A stretch of 64,000 nt of DNA from Halosimplex salinum (GTDB lineage Archaea > Halobacteriota > Halobacteria > Halobacteriales > Haloarculaceae): NCBI RefSeq assembly GCF_003730195.1, contig NZ_QWGG01000001.1, positions 310,001 through 374,000 of the forward strand, written 5' to 3'. The position numbers and the translations under genes are program-made. Position 1 is the first letter of the stretch. Each line of letters opens with the position of its first letter. Below the pieces are notes generated by a model that was given only the letters and a program-made list of their open reading frames with translations, was not told the DNA's origin and did not search any database. Positions 18,089 through 26,901 of the stretch are shown here, in pieces.

Positions 18089-18931
18089 TCATATGGGCGA
18101 GTTCAACGTCCCGAAGTAGACCTGCCACGCGAGGAGGGACTTCGCGACGAGGCTGAGGACGATGTAGGTCTTCTCTCCGAAGAGGTAGTCGGTCCAGCGC
18201 CAGGTCTCGCGGTACTGCAGGACCATGTTCAGCGCGAAGAGATTGAAGAACACGAAGATGGAGACGTAGATGTAGATCACGAACTCTGGGAACTCGCTGC
18301 CCGCCGCGACCACGCTTCCGACGAACGTGACACCGATGACGACCCACGGGATCAGTCCGGCGAGCGTTCCGACGTAGTACGCCGTCCAGTCGGTCCGGTC
18401 GGTCGCCTGATTGCGCTGTTCCATCAACAGCCCGCAGAGGTTCATCACCGCGACGAGCCCGAACAGGGCGATCAGGGTTCCGAGGTCCCAGACCCCCGCG
18501 AGCATCGCGATGACGACGATCATCAGCGACGCACTCACGGAGTACTCGTACCACCGGTAGGGATTCATCCCTCGCTCGAGGTACTCGACGTACGCCCCGT
18601 AGCGAACGGTGGCGATGAGCGCGTGTGCCAGCGCGGAGAGAAAGAGAAACCCGGCGACCAGCAGCGGGAGCTGTACGTCGACCCACGGCACAGTCGCCGG
18701 TGCGAGCGTCTCGCTGGCGACGTCGAACTCGTATCGCGTGCGAGTGATCGGCCAGCGGACGTCCTCGGCCAGGACGACCATCAGGACACCCTGAACGAAG
18801 TGCAAGACGGCCATCACCGCGTTCCACCGACGGAGACGCCGATACCGCGGGGCAGTGACCGGCGGCGTCGCCGCTTCAGCCCGCCGCGGCTCCCCGGCCG
18901 CATCGGCGTTCGAGGATTCTGTCTGTGACAC
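18089..18931 (-). CDS. Heliorhodopsin
   Basis: A 280-aa seven-helix protein with the signatures of heliorhodopsin. Helix C holds RWYEYSVSASLMIVVIAML with Glu129 at the Schiff-base counterion position. The last helix holds YIVLSLVAKSLLAWQ with Lys264 as the retinal-binding lysine. Histidines at 44 (helix A) and 103 (helix B) sit where the conserved His pair lies in characterised heliorhodopsins. Heliorhodopsins are inverted relative to ordinary rhodopsins, have a long photocycle and are thought to signal or regulate partners rather than pump ions. The ~35-residue N-terminal extension is acidic and disordered. It stands alone, convergent with the DsrE gene; no retinal biosynthesis gene is in the window. 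Confidence 0.93.
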   Translation of the reverse strand: MSQTESSNADAAGEPRRAEAATPPVTAPRYRRLRRWNAVMAVLHFVQGVLMVVLAEDVRWPITRTRYEFDVASETLAPATVPWVDVQLPLLVAGFLFLSALAHALIATVRYGAYVEYLERGMNPYRWYEYSVSASLMIVVIAMLAGVWDLGTLIALFGLVAVMNLCGLLMEQRNQATDRTDWTAYYVGTLAGLIPWVVIGVTFVGSVVAAGSEFPEFVIYIYVSIFVFFNLFALNMVLQYRETWRWTDYLFGEKTYIVLSLVAKSLLAWQVYFGTLNSPI

Positions 18932-19608
18932 GTTAGTAGACGGGTCGGCTACAGGGCCCAGTTGCAGTATCCGGGATCTGTGCGAGACCGCTCTCGTCGA
19001 GCCCTCGAAGCTCTTCGGTCACTCCGTCAGGTAGATACGACACGGGAACACTTGTGCCCGGAGTTACATCAATCGTGGCTGTTGTTACGATCGTTCTAAC
19101 TGTGAACGGGCGAGTGACGCTCGACGGACGAAGAATCCCTCGGGGAGGCGGAGAACAAACTCCTCACGGACGCCGGGCCGCCCCTGCGATCGGTGACCGC
19201 GACGTGAATTTTCGCGAATCCAGGTGGAACTAACTCTGCCGTTCGGATCCTTCGCAGCGTCCTGTGGCTGTTCGGGTCCGTTCCCAGTACGACGGCCGTT
19301 GCGGGCTGGTGTTCCAGCCTCGGAGGTATCCTCTGTTCGGCCATGAGACGGATAATCTCGGTTTCGAGACGGCTGATTTCGGATTCGAGACGGCTGATAT
19401 CGGATTCGAGACGGCTGATTTCGGGAGCCGAAATCTGGCTGCAGAGGGAGCCGTCGAACGGTGGCGTCCGAACGCTGCCCGTCCGTTCACTCGGTGGTTT
19501 CCTCGAACCGCGATGGCCTGCCGGTCTCCTCCGCCAGTCACTCCGCTACGGTTCGAAACTCCCCCACCGCAGGTCAAGAAGTATGGTTCTACCGGAGTAA
19601 CCAGAGGT
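18932..19608. other. Long intergenic region between heliorhodopsin and E2-like gene
   Basis: About 680 bp with no convincing gene. It contains the upstream region of the heliorhodopsin gene (18932-19090, including an AT-richer part near 19075-19105) and a tandem 21-bp repeat at 19339-19422. Open frames across it lack conserved protein features. Confidence 0.5.
19339..19422. repeat. Four tandem 21-bp units with heptad periodicity
   Basis: Units at 19339-19359, 19360-19380, 19381-19401 and 19402-19422 share the core cgagacggctgatttc; the first is most diverged. Because 21 bp equals seven codons, the minus strand reads as near-perfect leucine-zipper heptads (EISRLES repeated, ending ETEIIRLMA). 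No start codon or supporting sequence precedes this frame, so it may be a remnant of a coiled-coil gene or a non-coding repeat. Confidence 0.75.
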
Positions 19609-20400
19609 ATGAGCAACGGTGGAGACCGGATCGAGCCGTTCTCTCCTCGCCGTCGGGGGACCGTCGATTACATGCGAACTGCGGGCAAGCGAAGCAACGT
19701 CCACGGCCTCGTAGAGGTCGACGTCACCGAGGCGAAACGACGCATCCGAACTATCGAAGAGGAGACGGGGGAGCGGCTCTCGTTCACCGCGTTTCTCACC
19801 TTCTGTCTCGCCCACGCCATCGACGACCACCCCGAGATCAACGCCTATCGAGACTGGCGGGGACGAGTACACGTCTTCGACGAGGTCGACGTGAACGTGC
19901 TCGTCGAGACGACGATCCGGGGCGAGCGAATCGGCGTCCCGCACGTCATTCGAGGAGCCAACCGACGGTCGGTACGGTCGCTTCACGACGAGATTCGGTC
20001 CGCTCAGGAGTCACCGGACCCGACGGAACTCTCCCGATGGGGACAGGTGGGGCTCCGACTCCCCGGATTCGCTCGGCGGCTGATCTGGCGGCTGCCGCAG
20101 TGGTTTCCCCGGCGGTGGAAAGACGTCGCGGGAACCGTCGCTATCACCGCTGTGGGAATGTTCGGCGGGGGCGGCGGATGGGCGATCAGCCCCACGAACT
20201 ACACGCTGCAACTGACCGTCGGCGGAATCAGCGAAAAACCGCGGCTCGTCGACGGGGAACTCGAGAGCCGGGAGTTGCTCGATCTGACGGTCACGTTCGA
20301 TCACGACGTCGTCGACGGCGCGCCCGCGACCCGGTTCGTTCGTCGACTGACGGAACTCGTCGAAGACGCCTCCGGGTTACGGACACAGGACGAACCGTGA
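19609..20400 (+). CDS. Stand-alone 2-oxoacid dehydrogenase E2-type acyltransferase core
   Basis: A 263-aa protein corresponding to only the catalytic domain of dihydrolipoamide acyltransferase. Features are the N-terminal RRGTVDYMRTAGKRSNVHGL (equivalent to the E2 core start), LSFTAFLTFCLAHAI, and the C-terminal active-site region TFDHDVVDGAPATRFV, where the catalytic His and Asp of the HxxxDG motif are retained. There is no lipoyl domain or peripheral-subunit-binding domain, so it cannot work like a normal E2 alone. Such lone cores occur in haloarchaea and their function is unknown. An E3-like dehydrogenase lies 2 kb upstream. Confidence 0.85.
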   Translation: MSNGGDRIEPFSPRRRGTVDYMRTAGKRSNVHGLVEVDVTEAKRRIRTIEEETGERLSFTAFLTFCLAHAIDDHPEINAYRDWRGRVHVFDEVDVNVLVETTIRGERIGVPHVIRGANRRSVRSLHDEIRSAQESPDPTELSRWGQVGLRLPGFARRLIWRLPQWFPRRWKDVAGTVAITAVGMFGGGGGWAISPTNYTLQLTVGGISEKPRLVDGELESRELLDLTVTFDHDVVDGAPATRFVRRLTELVEDASGLRTQDEP

Positions 20401-20448
20401 TCCATCGTCGCCGATTGCGAAACCGACCGGCATCTCCACGGAGACTGT

Positions 20449-22629
20449 TCACCCACGGAAGCCGAGCAAGCGAAGGCCGTTCAGCGAGACGAGGACCGTC
20501 GACCCCTCGTGACCGACCACCGCGAGCGGTAGCGGGATCCCTCGGAGGAGGATCGTCCCGACCATGAGTGCGATCGCGCCGAAGGCGATCGCGAGATTGA
20601 CGGTGAGCGTCCGGCGGGTCTCGCGTCCGAGGCCGAGGACGTATGGGATCTTACTGAGGTCGTCACCCATCAACACCACGTCGGCAGTGTCGAGCGCGAC
20701 GTCTGTCCCCGCGCCGCCCATCGCCACGCCGAGGGTCGCTGTGGCGAGCGCCGGCGCGTCGTTGACGCCGTCGCCGACCATCGCGACGTTCTCGTATCGT
20801 TCGACCAGGGCTTCGATGGTCGCCACTTTCTCCTCCGGTAGCAGTTCCGCCTGAACTTCGTCGATACCGACCTGATCGGCGATCCGCTGTGCGACCCGCT
20901 CGTTGTCGCCCGTCAGCATGACGACGTTCCTCACGCCGAGTTCGCGGAGATCCTCGATCATCTCGGCAGCGCCCGGGCGGACCGTGTCGGTGAAGGCGAG
21001 CCACCCCAGCACGGTGACTTCGCCGCGGGCCTCTCGGGCGACCATGACGCTCGTTTTCCCCTCCGCCGCGACCGTCTGGAGCCGGTCGAGACCGGGTTCG
21101 AGGCCCTCGACCGCTGCGTCTTCGAGGACAGTCCGGAAGTAGCTCCGGTTCCCGATGTGGATGGTCGCGTCTTCGACGTCGGCCCGGACGCCTTTCCCGG
21201 CGACTGACTGAAACCGCTGTGCGTGGGGGACGTCGAGCGACCGGTCGTCCGCCGCTGTCACGGTCGCACGAGCGAGGTGATGCTCCGAGCGGGCCTGCAC
21301 CGCGGCGGCGAGGGACAGCAGCCCGTCGGAAGTCAGCGCTTCGTCTGCAGCACCGTCACGGACGAGAACGTCCGTCAACTGCGTGTCGCCCTGCGTGAGC
21401 GTTCCCGTCTTGTCGAACGCGACCGCGTCGATGTTCGCCGCCGCCTCCACGTGCTCGCCGCCCTTGAACAGGACGCCCTGTCTGCCCCCGGAGGCGATCG
21501 CCGAAAGGACCGCCGCGGGCGTCGAAATGATGACTGCACAGGGCGAGGCGGCGACCATGAGCGTCATCGCTCGGTAGAACGTACTGGTGAACTCGCTCCC
21601 GAGCGCGAGCGGAACAGCGATAGCTGCGAACGTGAGTGCGAACACGCCGACGACGTACGGTTGCTCGAGGCGGTCGATGAGCCGCTGTGTCGGCGCCTTC
21701 TCGCTCTGCGCCCGCTCGACCATGTGGATGAGACGGCTGATCGCCGACTCGTGGGCCTGCCGCGTGACTTCGATTTCGAGGCTCCCGCTCTCGTTGATCG
21801 TTCCGCCGAACACCTCGTCGCCTGACTCCTTCGGAACGGGCACGGACTCGCCGGTGAGCGAGGCCTGGTCGACCGTCCCCGTGCCGGACGCGACGACGCC
21901 GTCCAGCGGGATTTTGTCGCCGGGGCGGACGACGAACACGTCGCCGACGGCGACTTCGTCGATGGGGACGGTGACCTCCTCGCCGTCGCGTAGCACCTGC
22001 GCTTCGTCCGGCCGCATCTCGACGAGGGACTCGATCGCCCGACGCGAGCGACCGATCGCGTAGTGCTGGAGCGTATTCGACAGCGAGAACAGGAAGAGCA
22101 ACATCGCGCCTTCGAACGGCGCTCCGATCGAGAGCGCACCGAGCGCGGCGACGATCATCAACAGGTCGATGTCGACCGCACCGTGGCGGAGCGTCTCGAC
22201 CGCTCCTACGAGCCCGTACCAGCCGCCGAAGACGTACGCGACGCCGTAGCCGGTCCACAGAAGGAGCGACGGTCCGTCGAGCCACCCCGTTACGAGCCCT
22301 GTCGCCATCCCGAGCAGCGTCAGGCCGACGAACACCGCCTCCCGCTTGAGTTCCGAGCGGGTGCTCACGTCGTCCGTCGCCGGCCCGGAGTCGTCCCGGA
22401 TCGAGACGTCCCGGTCGCGGACTGCTTCTCGAATCGTTTCTTCGGCGGTGACGCTCTCGTCGTAGGTGATCCGAGCGTCTCCCGTTCGGAACGAGACGTC
22501 GACGTCGTGGACGCCCGATACACTCCGGAGGTGTCGTTCGAGCGCCCGCGCTCCCGCTTCGCCACGACCACCCCGTCGTTCGATTCGAATCGTACACGTG
22601 GATAGCGGAGATGATTCAGTAACGGCCAC
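20449..22629 (-). CDS. Heavy-metal P1B-type ATPase (P1B-4-like, SPC/HEGST motifs)
   Basis: A 726-aa metal-transporting P-type ATPase. TGES lies at about residues 259-262, the phosphorylation site DKTGT at Asp406 and GDGVNDAPA near residue 637. The transmembrane metal site is SPC at 362-364, and the last helix carries HEGSTVLVSLN near residue 707; SPC with HEG(S/G)T is the pattern of the P1B-4 group, linked to Co, Fe(II), Zn or Cd efflux. The N-terminal ~80 residues resemble a ferredoxin-like metal-binding domain but lack the CxxC pair. It precedes nothing co-directional; a UspA gene lies 130 bp upstream on the same strand. Confidence 0.92.
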   Translation of the reverse strand: MAVTESSPLSTCTIRIERRGGRGEAGARALERHLRSVSGVHDVDVSFRTGDARITYDESVTAEETIREAVRDRDVSIRDDSGPATDDVSTRSELKREAVFVGLTLLGMATGLVTGWLDGPSLLLWTGYGVAYVFGGWYGLVGAVETLRHGAVDIDLLMIVAALGALSIGAPFEGAMLLFLFSLSNTLQHYAIGRSRRAIESLVEMRPDEAQVLRDGEEVTVPIDEVAVGDVFVVRPGDKIPLDGVVASGTGTVDQASLTGESVPVPKESGDEVFGGTINESGSLEIEVTRQAHESAISRLIHMVERAQSEKAPTQRLIDRLEQPYVVGVFALTFAAIAVPLALGSEFTSTFYRAMTLMVAASPCAVIISTPAAVLSAIASGGRQGVLFKGGEHVEAAANIDAVAFDKTGTLTQGDTQLTDVLVRDGAADEALTSDGLLSLAAAVQARSEHHLARATVTAADDRSLDVPHAQRFQSVAGKGVRADVEDATIHIGNRSYFRTVLEDAAVEGLEPGLDRLQTVAAEGKTSVMVAREARGEVTVLGWLAFTDTVRPGAAEMIEDLRELGVRNVVMLTGDNERVAQRIADQVGIDEVQAELLPEEKVATIEALVERYENVAMVGDGVNDAPALATATLGVAMGGAGTDVALDTADVVLMGDDLSKIPYVLGLGRETRRTLTVNLAIAFGAIALMVGTILLRGIPLPLAVVGHEGSTVLVSLNGLRLLGFRG

Positions 22630-22761
22630 GCTCTCTACACCTCCGCTCTGTCTGGGGCTTCAGTTTTCGGGACGCCAGCGGATATTCGTTCGACCGTCTG
22701 CGAACCCGGGTTCCTCTCCCCGCAGAGACTGCCACAGTGTCGTTTCCCTGTCGTGGACCGG

Positions 22762-23190
22762 TCATCCGACGATCGTCACCGGGATCCGTGCTCGACGGGT
22801 GACTGTCTCGGCGACGCTTCCGAGGAGCGTACGTTCGATTCCCGAGCGGCCGTGGCTCCCCGCGACGATCTGGTCGATACCGTGGTCGTCCGCGTATTCG
22901 AGGATCGCTCGCGCCGGCCTGCCGACTTCGGTGACCGTATTCAGTTCGATATCGTACTCTCCAGCGAGGTCCGTGGCCGTCGTGTGGATTATGGTTGCGC
23001 GTTCCCGGGCGTTGTCGTACCAGTCCTCGGCGACTGGTAAACCGCCGGCCTCCACGTCGACAACCGAGTCGATCGGATCGATGACGTAAATCGTGGTGAT
23101 GGTCGCGTCCGAGAAGTTCTCGATAGCGTACGTGAGCGCACGCTGGGAGAGCGGCGACCCGTCGAAGGCGACGAGAACGTTCTCTGGCAT
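22762..23190 (-). CDS. Universal stress protein, UspA family
   Basis: A 142-aa single-domain Usp. The N-terminal VLVAFDGSPLSQRALTYAI and the C-terminal ATP-binding pattern GSHGRSGIERTLLGSVAETV are classic for ATP-binding UspA proteins. These cytoplasmic proteins respond to stress, with unknown biochemical output. An AT-rich stretch (gataatatatagcgg, 23195-23209) just before the ATG is a strong TATA candidate. It lies upstream of the metal ATPase in the same direction. Confidence 0.9.
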   Translation of the reverse strand: MPENVLVAFDGSPLSQRALTYAIENFSDATITTIYVIDPIDSVVDVEAGGLPVAEDWYDNARERATIIHTTATDLAGEYDIELNTVTEVGRPARAILEYADDHGIDQIVAGSHGRSGIERTLLGSVAETVTRRARIPVTIVG

Positions 23191-23368
23191 ACGGAGATAA
23201 TATATAGCGGATCGAAATGAGTCTACTGCTCAGCGCACCGCGCGTCCGCTCGTACACTGTTTCGAGGATCGAGACGCCACCCGAGACCACGGTACGACGA
23301 CTGCGCCTCTGTGCTCGTTCGACCGATAATCCCCGGACGATCGGGTGATTATCCCGGCGCAACTGTGT

Positions 23369-23433
23369 GGGCGCTGCAGGCTCCGGTTCGACTGTCGAAC
23401 GAATCGCCCTCGCAGGCGTGAGGCGACTGAATT
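23369..23433 (+). repeat. tRNA-Arg tail copy abutting dispersed repeat B (copy 1); candidate island border
   Basis: Positions 23369-23380 read gggcgctgcagg, identical to the 3'-terminal 12 bases of the tRNA-Arg gene at 35530-35603 on this strand. It directly joins a 53-bp element (23381-23433) that recurs at 29564-29616 (46 of 53 matching by eye) and, more diverged, at 34363-34415. The arrangement tail-plus-B repeats at 34351, in the same orientation. Confidence 0.65.
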
Positions 23434-23480
23434 TGACCCCTCACCGTTTCACAATGGTCACAAGGATCGGCCTACAGACG

Positions 23481-24377
23481 TTACTGATCCACCGAGCTGT
23501 CGAATGGAGCCGAGTCCGCTTTGATCGACGCGTAGACGCGTTCGGCCCACTCACGAGCCATGGGAGAGTCCGTATCGACGAACACCTGCATCAACCCCGT
23601 GTCGTCGTCGTATCCTCCGAGTCCGACGCGTTCGTCGAAGATTGCGAGTCCGTAGGGTAACTTTTCGCGGGTCCGAACGAGTAACTGTCCGCGATCGACT
23701 GCCTCCGTCACGCGGGTCGGATAGGTCTCACGGAGTGTCTCGGCGACGGGTGGCGTGTAAATGAGTTCGGCCTCCGTACCGTCGAACACCCGCTGGTAGA
23801 ACTCACCTATCATCAACGGCGCCAGGTGTGTCGAGTTGAACCCCCGGAACGTCTCCGAGTCGGTGACGAGCGAGATAAACCGCTCGACCGGCCGGTCCGG
23901 GACGGCCGGTTCAGCGACCGTCACGGTCGAATCGATCATCGGTTCGATGGCGAACTCCGCGTGATGCGGACAGATGACGTCCAGCAGCGGACCCATCCGG
24001 TGGACGGTGCTCACGTTCGCCTCGAACCGGAGCACCTCGTCGGTGACCGCCTCCCCACGGCCCGTCAACTGGAAGCGGCCGTCGGTCTTCTCGACGAATC
24101 CCTGTTCGTCGAGCCACTTCGTCAAGCGGTGGCTCGTCGCCCGCGAGACGTCGAGACGGTCCTCGATCTCGCGGCGGTCTAACGGCTCCGCCCGGAGTGC
24201 TTCGAGAACCGGACCGTGACGGACGATGTCGCCGAGATGGTCCGGGTCGGCGCGGTCGCCCGCTGCGTCGAGGCGCTTGCTGAGATACTGCTGATTCCGC
24301 GCGTTCTGCATGACGGCCTCCACGATCGGCGATGCCGGTGGATTGAACGTGAGCCGGTCGTCTTCGGAAGTGTCCAT
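23481..24377 (-). CDS. Winged-helix regulator with C-terminal sensor domain (FilR1/DUF1724-like), copy 1
   Basis: A 298-aa regulator. A helix-turn-helix near residues 60-100 (LDRREIEDRLDVSRATSHRLTKWLDEQGFV) is followed by a ~180-residue domain that resembles the haloarchaeal/methanogen FilR1-type effector domain (FDERVGLGGYDDDTGLMQVFVDTDSP near the end). Two close relatives lie at 28534 and 29788. It is divergent from the methyltransferase gene at 24529, its likely target. The ATG at 24377 was chosen by alignment with the paralogue; an alternative start lies at 24407. Confidence 0.85.
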   Translation of the reverse strand: MDTSEDDRLTFNPPASPIVEAVMQNARNQQYLSKRLDAAGDRADPDHLGDIVRHGPVLEALRAEPLDRREIEDRLDVSRATSHRLTKWLDEQGFVEKTDGRFQLTGRGEAVTDEVLRFEANVSTVHRMGPLLDVICPHHAEFAIEPMIDSTVTVAEPAVPDRPVERFISLVTDSETFRGFNSTHLAPLMIGEFYQRVFDGTEAELIYTPPVAETLRETYPTRVTEAVDRGQLLVRTREKLPYGLAIFDERVGLGGYDDDTGLMQVFVDTDSPMAREWAERVYASIKADSAPFDSSVDQ

Positions 24378-24528
24378 GTCATCCTCTATCTTGGGGTACG
24401 CTGGCACGTGTAGTAGTTCTATCCCGTACGCGACGCGAAACCCCTCTCACGTCCTGAAACGGCATGTCACGCCGTCGAACGTCGTCTCCGTGAATGAGGC
24501 CAATAGGTCTCGGGCCCACGGTCCCGAT

Positions 24529-25611
24529 ATGGTATCATCGACTACCGCGGACGAACCGATCGACGGAGAACGACTGGACGAACTCGTCGGAATGGCCGTG
24601 AACGAGCTCGGAGCGGCCTATTACGCGCCACTGATCGTCATCGGCGACAGGATCGGCCTCTACGAGGCGCTGGCCGACGACGGACCACTCCTGCCCGCGG
24701 AGTTGGCCGAGCGAACCGACACTGCGGAACCGTACGTCGCCGAGTGGCTCGCCGCCGGAGCGGCTGGTGGATACGTCACGTACGACCCCGAGACGGGGCG
24801 CTACAGCCTCACCCCTGAGCAGGTGGCGCTGCTGGCCGACGAGGACAGCCCCGCGTTCCTCGTGGGCGCGTTCCAGGGGTTGATGGGGTATCAGAAGTCC
24901 CTCTCAGAGATCGAGGCCGACTTCAGAACCGGTGAGGGCGTGGGCTGGCACGAGCACGACGAGGACGTGTGTCACGGGACGGAGCGCTTCTTCCGGCCCA
25001 GCTATGCGACGAATCTCGTTGCCGAGTGGATTCCCGCGCTCGATGGAGTGGACGCGAAGCTCGGGGAGGGTGCGCGCGTGGCCGACGTCGGCTGTGGACA
25101 CGCTGCCTCGACGATCATCGTGGCCGAGGCCTATCCCGAGTCGGAGTTCACCGCTATCGATTACCACGACGACTCGATCGATGTCGCCCGCGAGCGCGCC
25201 GAAGAAGCCTGTGTCGCGGACCGTATCAGCTTCGAGGCGGCGACCGCGAAGGAATACGACGGGGGCGATTACGACCTGGTGATGACGTTCGACGCATATC
25301 ACGACATGGGTGATCCGGTCGGTGTGGCCTCACACGTTCGTGCGACGCTCGCCGACGACGGGACGTGGATGCTGGTCGAGCCGTTCGCCAACGATCGAGT
25401 CGAGGAAAACCTGAACCCGGTGGGCAGGGCGTTCTACTGCGCCTCGACGATGGCCTGTGTCCCGAACTCGCTCGCCCAGGGCGGCGACCCGGTCCTGGGA
25501 GACCAGGCCGGCGAAGCGCGTCTCCGTGAGGTGATCACTGAGGGAGGGTTCACCAGCGTCCGCCGGGCGACCGAGACACCGTTCAATCTGGTACTCGAAG
25601 CCAGGCCGTGA
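24529..25611 (+). CDS. SAM-dependent methyltransferase with N-terminal winged helix (Rv2258c-like), copy 1
   Basis: A 360-aa class I methyltransferase. The N-terminal ~90 residues form a winged-helix/dimerisation domain (GLYEALADDGPLLPAELAERT ... RYSLTPEQVALLADE), as in O-methyltransferase-like and Rv2258c-like proteins. The SAM motif ADVGCGHAASTIIVAEAYP is at about residue 190 and the post-I Asp in FTAIDYHDDS. The substrate is unknown. A paralogue lies at 31041 with strongly conserved blocks (GEGVGWHEHDEDV, YHDMGDPVGVASHVR). It is divergent from a FilR1-like regulator. Confidence 0.88.
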   Translation: MVSSTTADEPIDGERLDELVGMAVNELGAAYYAPLIVIGDRIGLYEALADDGPLLPAELAERTDTAEPYVAEWLAAGAAGGYVTYDPETGRYSLTPEQVALLADEDSPAFLVGAFQGLMGYQKSLSEIEADFRTGEGVGWHEHDEDVCHGTERFFRPSYATNLVAEWIPALDGVDAKLGEGARVADVGCGHAASTIIVAEAYPESEFTAIDYHDDSIDVARERAEEACVADRISFEAATAKEYDGGDYDLVMTFDAYHDMGDPVGVASHVRATLADDGTWMLVEPFANDRVEENLNPVGRAFYCASTMACVPNSLAQGGDPVLGDQAGEARLREVITEGGFTSVRRATETPFNLVLEARP

Positions 25612-25666
25612 CGACGACCTCCCTGACTGGACGCGGTTTTCGGCGGCGGTCTCCCCGCGTCGGTCG

Positions 25667-26656
25667 CTAGTGATTCAGTGGCGGCGACCGCTGTCGATTC
25701 GCTCTGAGCGCAGTGACCGACGCGCGGACGATCGCACCACTGACCAGGACCGCGGTCCCAAAGATGAGGACAGCGCTCACGGTTTCGAGCATCTCGACGC
25801 CGTACACCACACTTACCTGCTTACTTGCGGTGGCGACACTCCCCGAGAGCAACGTCACTGCGAAGTATCCCCTGACGTCACCTTCGTTTACCAGTCGCGT
25901 CGCGCTCGTCCCGATGCGAGCGCCCAGCGCACTGCCGACGAGTAACACGGCGACAACGGGGACGTCGACGGCGTTCGACTGGGCGTAGACGAACGTCCCG
26001 AACGCGCCCGAAACCGTGATCTGGAGGATGCTGGTCCCAGCAGCGATCGCAGCGGGAAGGCCGAACCCGTATATCGTGACGGGGAGCAGAAGGAATCCCC
26101 CACCGACGCCGAGACATCCAGAGAGAACGCCGACGACCGACCCGACAACCAGGACGACCCACACGGAGACGGTCGCACCGCCAGGTAGCGACAGCATCGG
26201 TGGGAACGCGATGGCCTGCACCGCGGTAGCGACTCGGCCCGTTCCCACACCGGTGTCGTCGATACGGGCGTCTCGGAGGACGAAGAGCCCGACTGCACCG
26301 AGCAGTCCGACGTACGCCGCGCTGACGAGGGCGTCGGCACTGCCGAGTTCCGCGAGCACGAACACGATTCGCGCACCGACCTCGACACCGAACGTCATTC
26401 CGAGAGTCGTCACTGCCGCCAGTGGGTAGCTGACCTGGCCGTGGTCGCGGTGTCCGAGCGCGCCGATGACACTGGTACCGAAGACGAACGCGAGTCCGCT
26501 CCCGACAGCCACCGATGCCGGATAGCCGACCACCAGAAGCGCTGGCGTCACGAGGAACGACCCGCCCATCCCGAAGAACCCGAAGAGGATGCCGACGAGC
26601 AGGCCGAACGCGACGAGGAGACCGATCGTCGAGAGACCGAGGCCGAGGGGTTCCAC
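25667..26656 (-). CDS. TauE/SafE family sulfite/organosulfonate exporter-like permease
   Basis: A 329-aa integral membrane protein with about eight hydrophobic helices in two related halves. Each half has a glycine-rich loop: FGFFGMGGSFLVTPALLV near the N-terminus and GCLGVGGGFLLLPVTIYGFG in the second half, the TauE/SafE signature. The family exports small anions such as sulfite, sulfoacetate or thiosulfate. It is the last gene of a minus-strand set with a small membrane protein and an FAD oxidase, spaced by 2 bp from the former, hence an operon. Confidence 0.9.
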   Translation of the reverse strand: MEPLGLGLSTIGLLVAFGLLVGILFGFFGMGGSFLVTPALLVVGYPASVAVGSGLAFVFGTSVIGALGHRDHGQVSYPLAAVTTLGMTFGVEVGARIVFVLAELGSADALVSAAYVGLLGAVGLFVLRDARIDDTGVGTGRVATAVQAIAFPPMLSLPGGATVSVWVVLVVGSVVGVLSGCLGVGGGFLLLPVTIYGFGLPAAIAAGTSILQITVSGAFGTFVYAQSNAVDVPVVAVLLVGSALGARIGTSATRLVNEGDVRGYFAVTLLSGSVATASKQVSVVYGVEMLETVSAVLIFGTAVLVSGAIVRASVTALRANRQRSPPLNH

Positions 26657-26658
26657 GG

Positions 26659-26901
26659 TCAGGTTCTCACGAGGATCGCACGGGCGGCCGGGCCAGAAAC
26701 CCGCGCCAGCGCCCCGTATCCGACGTACAGCACGAGCGCCTCCGCCAGAACGTACCCGACCGTGGCAGCGGCCTGCCCGGACTCGCCGAGTACGGGAGCG
26801 ATCAGCAGGACGCTCGGTGGTACTACCAGTATCCCCAACAGTACGACCCGGACTGTCGATACCTGCCGGACTCCTTCGAACTCGGCGTCTCGATCACTCA
26901 T
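26659..26901 (-). CDS. Small two-helix membrane protein linked to TauE/SafE
   Basis: An 80-aa protein (ATG at 26901; an alternative ATG at 26916 would add five residues) with two hydrophobic segments, VRVVLLGILVVPPSVLLIAPV and VGYVLAEALVLYVGYGALA. Similar small proteins seem to accompany TauE-type permeases in haloarchaea (from memory, DUF7512-like). The start overlaps the stop of the upstream FAD oxidase by a few bases and its end is 2 bp from the permease, so the three are translationally coupled. It may be an accessory subunit of the permease. Confidence 0.75.
   Translation of the reverse strand: MSDRDAEFEGVRQVSTVRVVLLGILVVPPSVLLIAPVLGESGQAAATVGYVLAEALVLYVGYGALARVSGPAARAILVRT

Noticed and set aside
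19096..19344. 82-aa minus-strand frame following the coiled-coil repeat
   Set aside because: No family resemblance, Pro/Ser/Arg-rich composition, no promoter; treated as non-coding.
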